From assembly GCF_020687695.1 (NCBI RefSeq), contig NZ_JAJEWL010000009.1, positions 1 through 64,000 of the forward strand: 64,000 nt of DNA, in the 5' to 3' direction. Source of the DNA: Pusillimonas sp. MFBS29 (GTDB lineage: Bacteria; Pseudomonadota; Gammaproteobacteria; Burkholderiales; Burkholderiaceae_B). The position numbers and the translations under genes are program-made. The first letter of the stretch is position 1. Each line of letters begins with the position of its first letter. Under the pieces are notes generated by a model. That model ran no database searches and was not told the origin of the DNA. It saw only the letters and a list, made by a program, of their open reading frames with translations. Positions 63,992 through 64,000 of this stretch are shown here, one piece after another.

Positions 63992-64000
63992 AATACCGCC

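Noticed and set aside
1-64000. CRISPR arrays, toxin-antitoxin pairs, restriction systems or prophage genes
   Set aside because: None was recognised on either strand: no regular spaced repeats, no cas-like proteins, no phage structural genes.

Overview
The window reads as a continuous piece of a betaproteobacterial chromosome, most like Burkholderiales/Alcaligenaceae (the Bordetella, Achromobacter and Pusillimonas neighbourhood). This rests on conserved gene orders (rlmE-ftsH-folP-glmM facing yhbY; carA-carB; mutL-miaA; dnaX-ybaB-recR behind a 4.5S RNA gene), on the single-chain LivM-LivG fusion, on a solitary Bug/TctC-type binding protein, and on high-GC proteobacterial codon use. Genus was not determined. 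Most of the window is core genome. The clear mobile DNA is the end of an ISL3-type insertion sequence at the left edge; no prophage, CRISPR array or plasmid functions are seen.

Layout. 1-690: partial ISL3-family IS. 709-5974: an acyl-CoA synthetase, an orphan AMP-binding N-terminal fragment, an AraC regulator and acetyl-CoA synthetase. 6008-10908: a branched-chain-amino-acid-type ABC transporter (LivF, fused LivMG, LivH, Tat-exported binding protein) reading into acs. 11330-19823: a phosphate block of pstS-pstC-pstA-pstB, ppk and ppx, with an OlsB-like ornithine-lipid acyltransferase. Two Pho boxes with textbook geometry precede pstS and ppk. 19888-25931: glmM, folP, ftsH, rlmE, yhbY, greA. 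26168-33497: uracil-type permease, histidine phosphatase, SDR, carB, carA. 33606-38867: transaldolase, a radical SAM protein behind a near-ideal LexA box, recR, ybaB, dnaX and 4.5S RNA. 38878-44887: an AddA/AddB-like helicase-nuclease pair.

44941-49602 is the most novel-looking part. It is a three-gene operon (TIM-barrel 'PEP hydrolase-like' protein, SRPBCC protein, UPF0261/Tm-1-like protein) with a divergent AraC regulator and a solitary periplasmic binding protein. The two outer proteins correspond to the two halves of the plant Tm-1 protein, whose biochemical role is not known to me.

49766-52812 is a molybdate locus (modE facing modCBA, with a ModE-type palindrome before modA). 52928-63991 holds xerD, ybaK, tRNA-Arg(CCU), a Bug/TctC receptor, an AEC permease, tsaE, an amidase, mutL, miaA, purM, hda and a HAD phosphatase.

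How the genes work together. The phosphate block combines Pi uptake, polyphosphate synthesis and breakdown, and possibly a phosphorus-free membrane lipid. DNA maintenance is spread through the window (recR, dnaX, AddAB-like, mutL, xerD, hda and the probably SOS-controlled radical SAM protein). The two accessory catabolic clusters (liv-acs and the Tm-1-like module) probably handle small organic acids or amides of unknown identity. All calls come from reading the sequence and translations; no database search was run.
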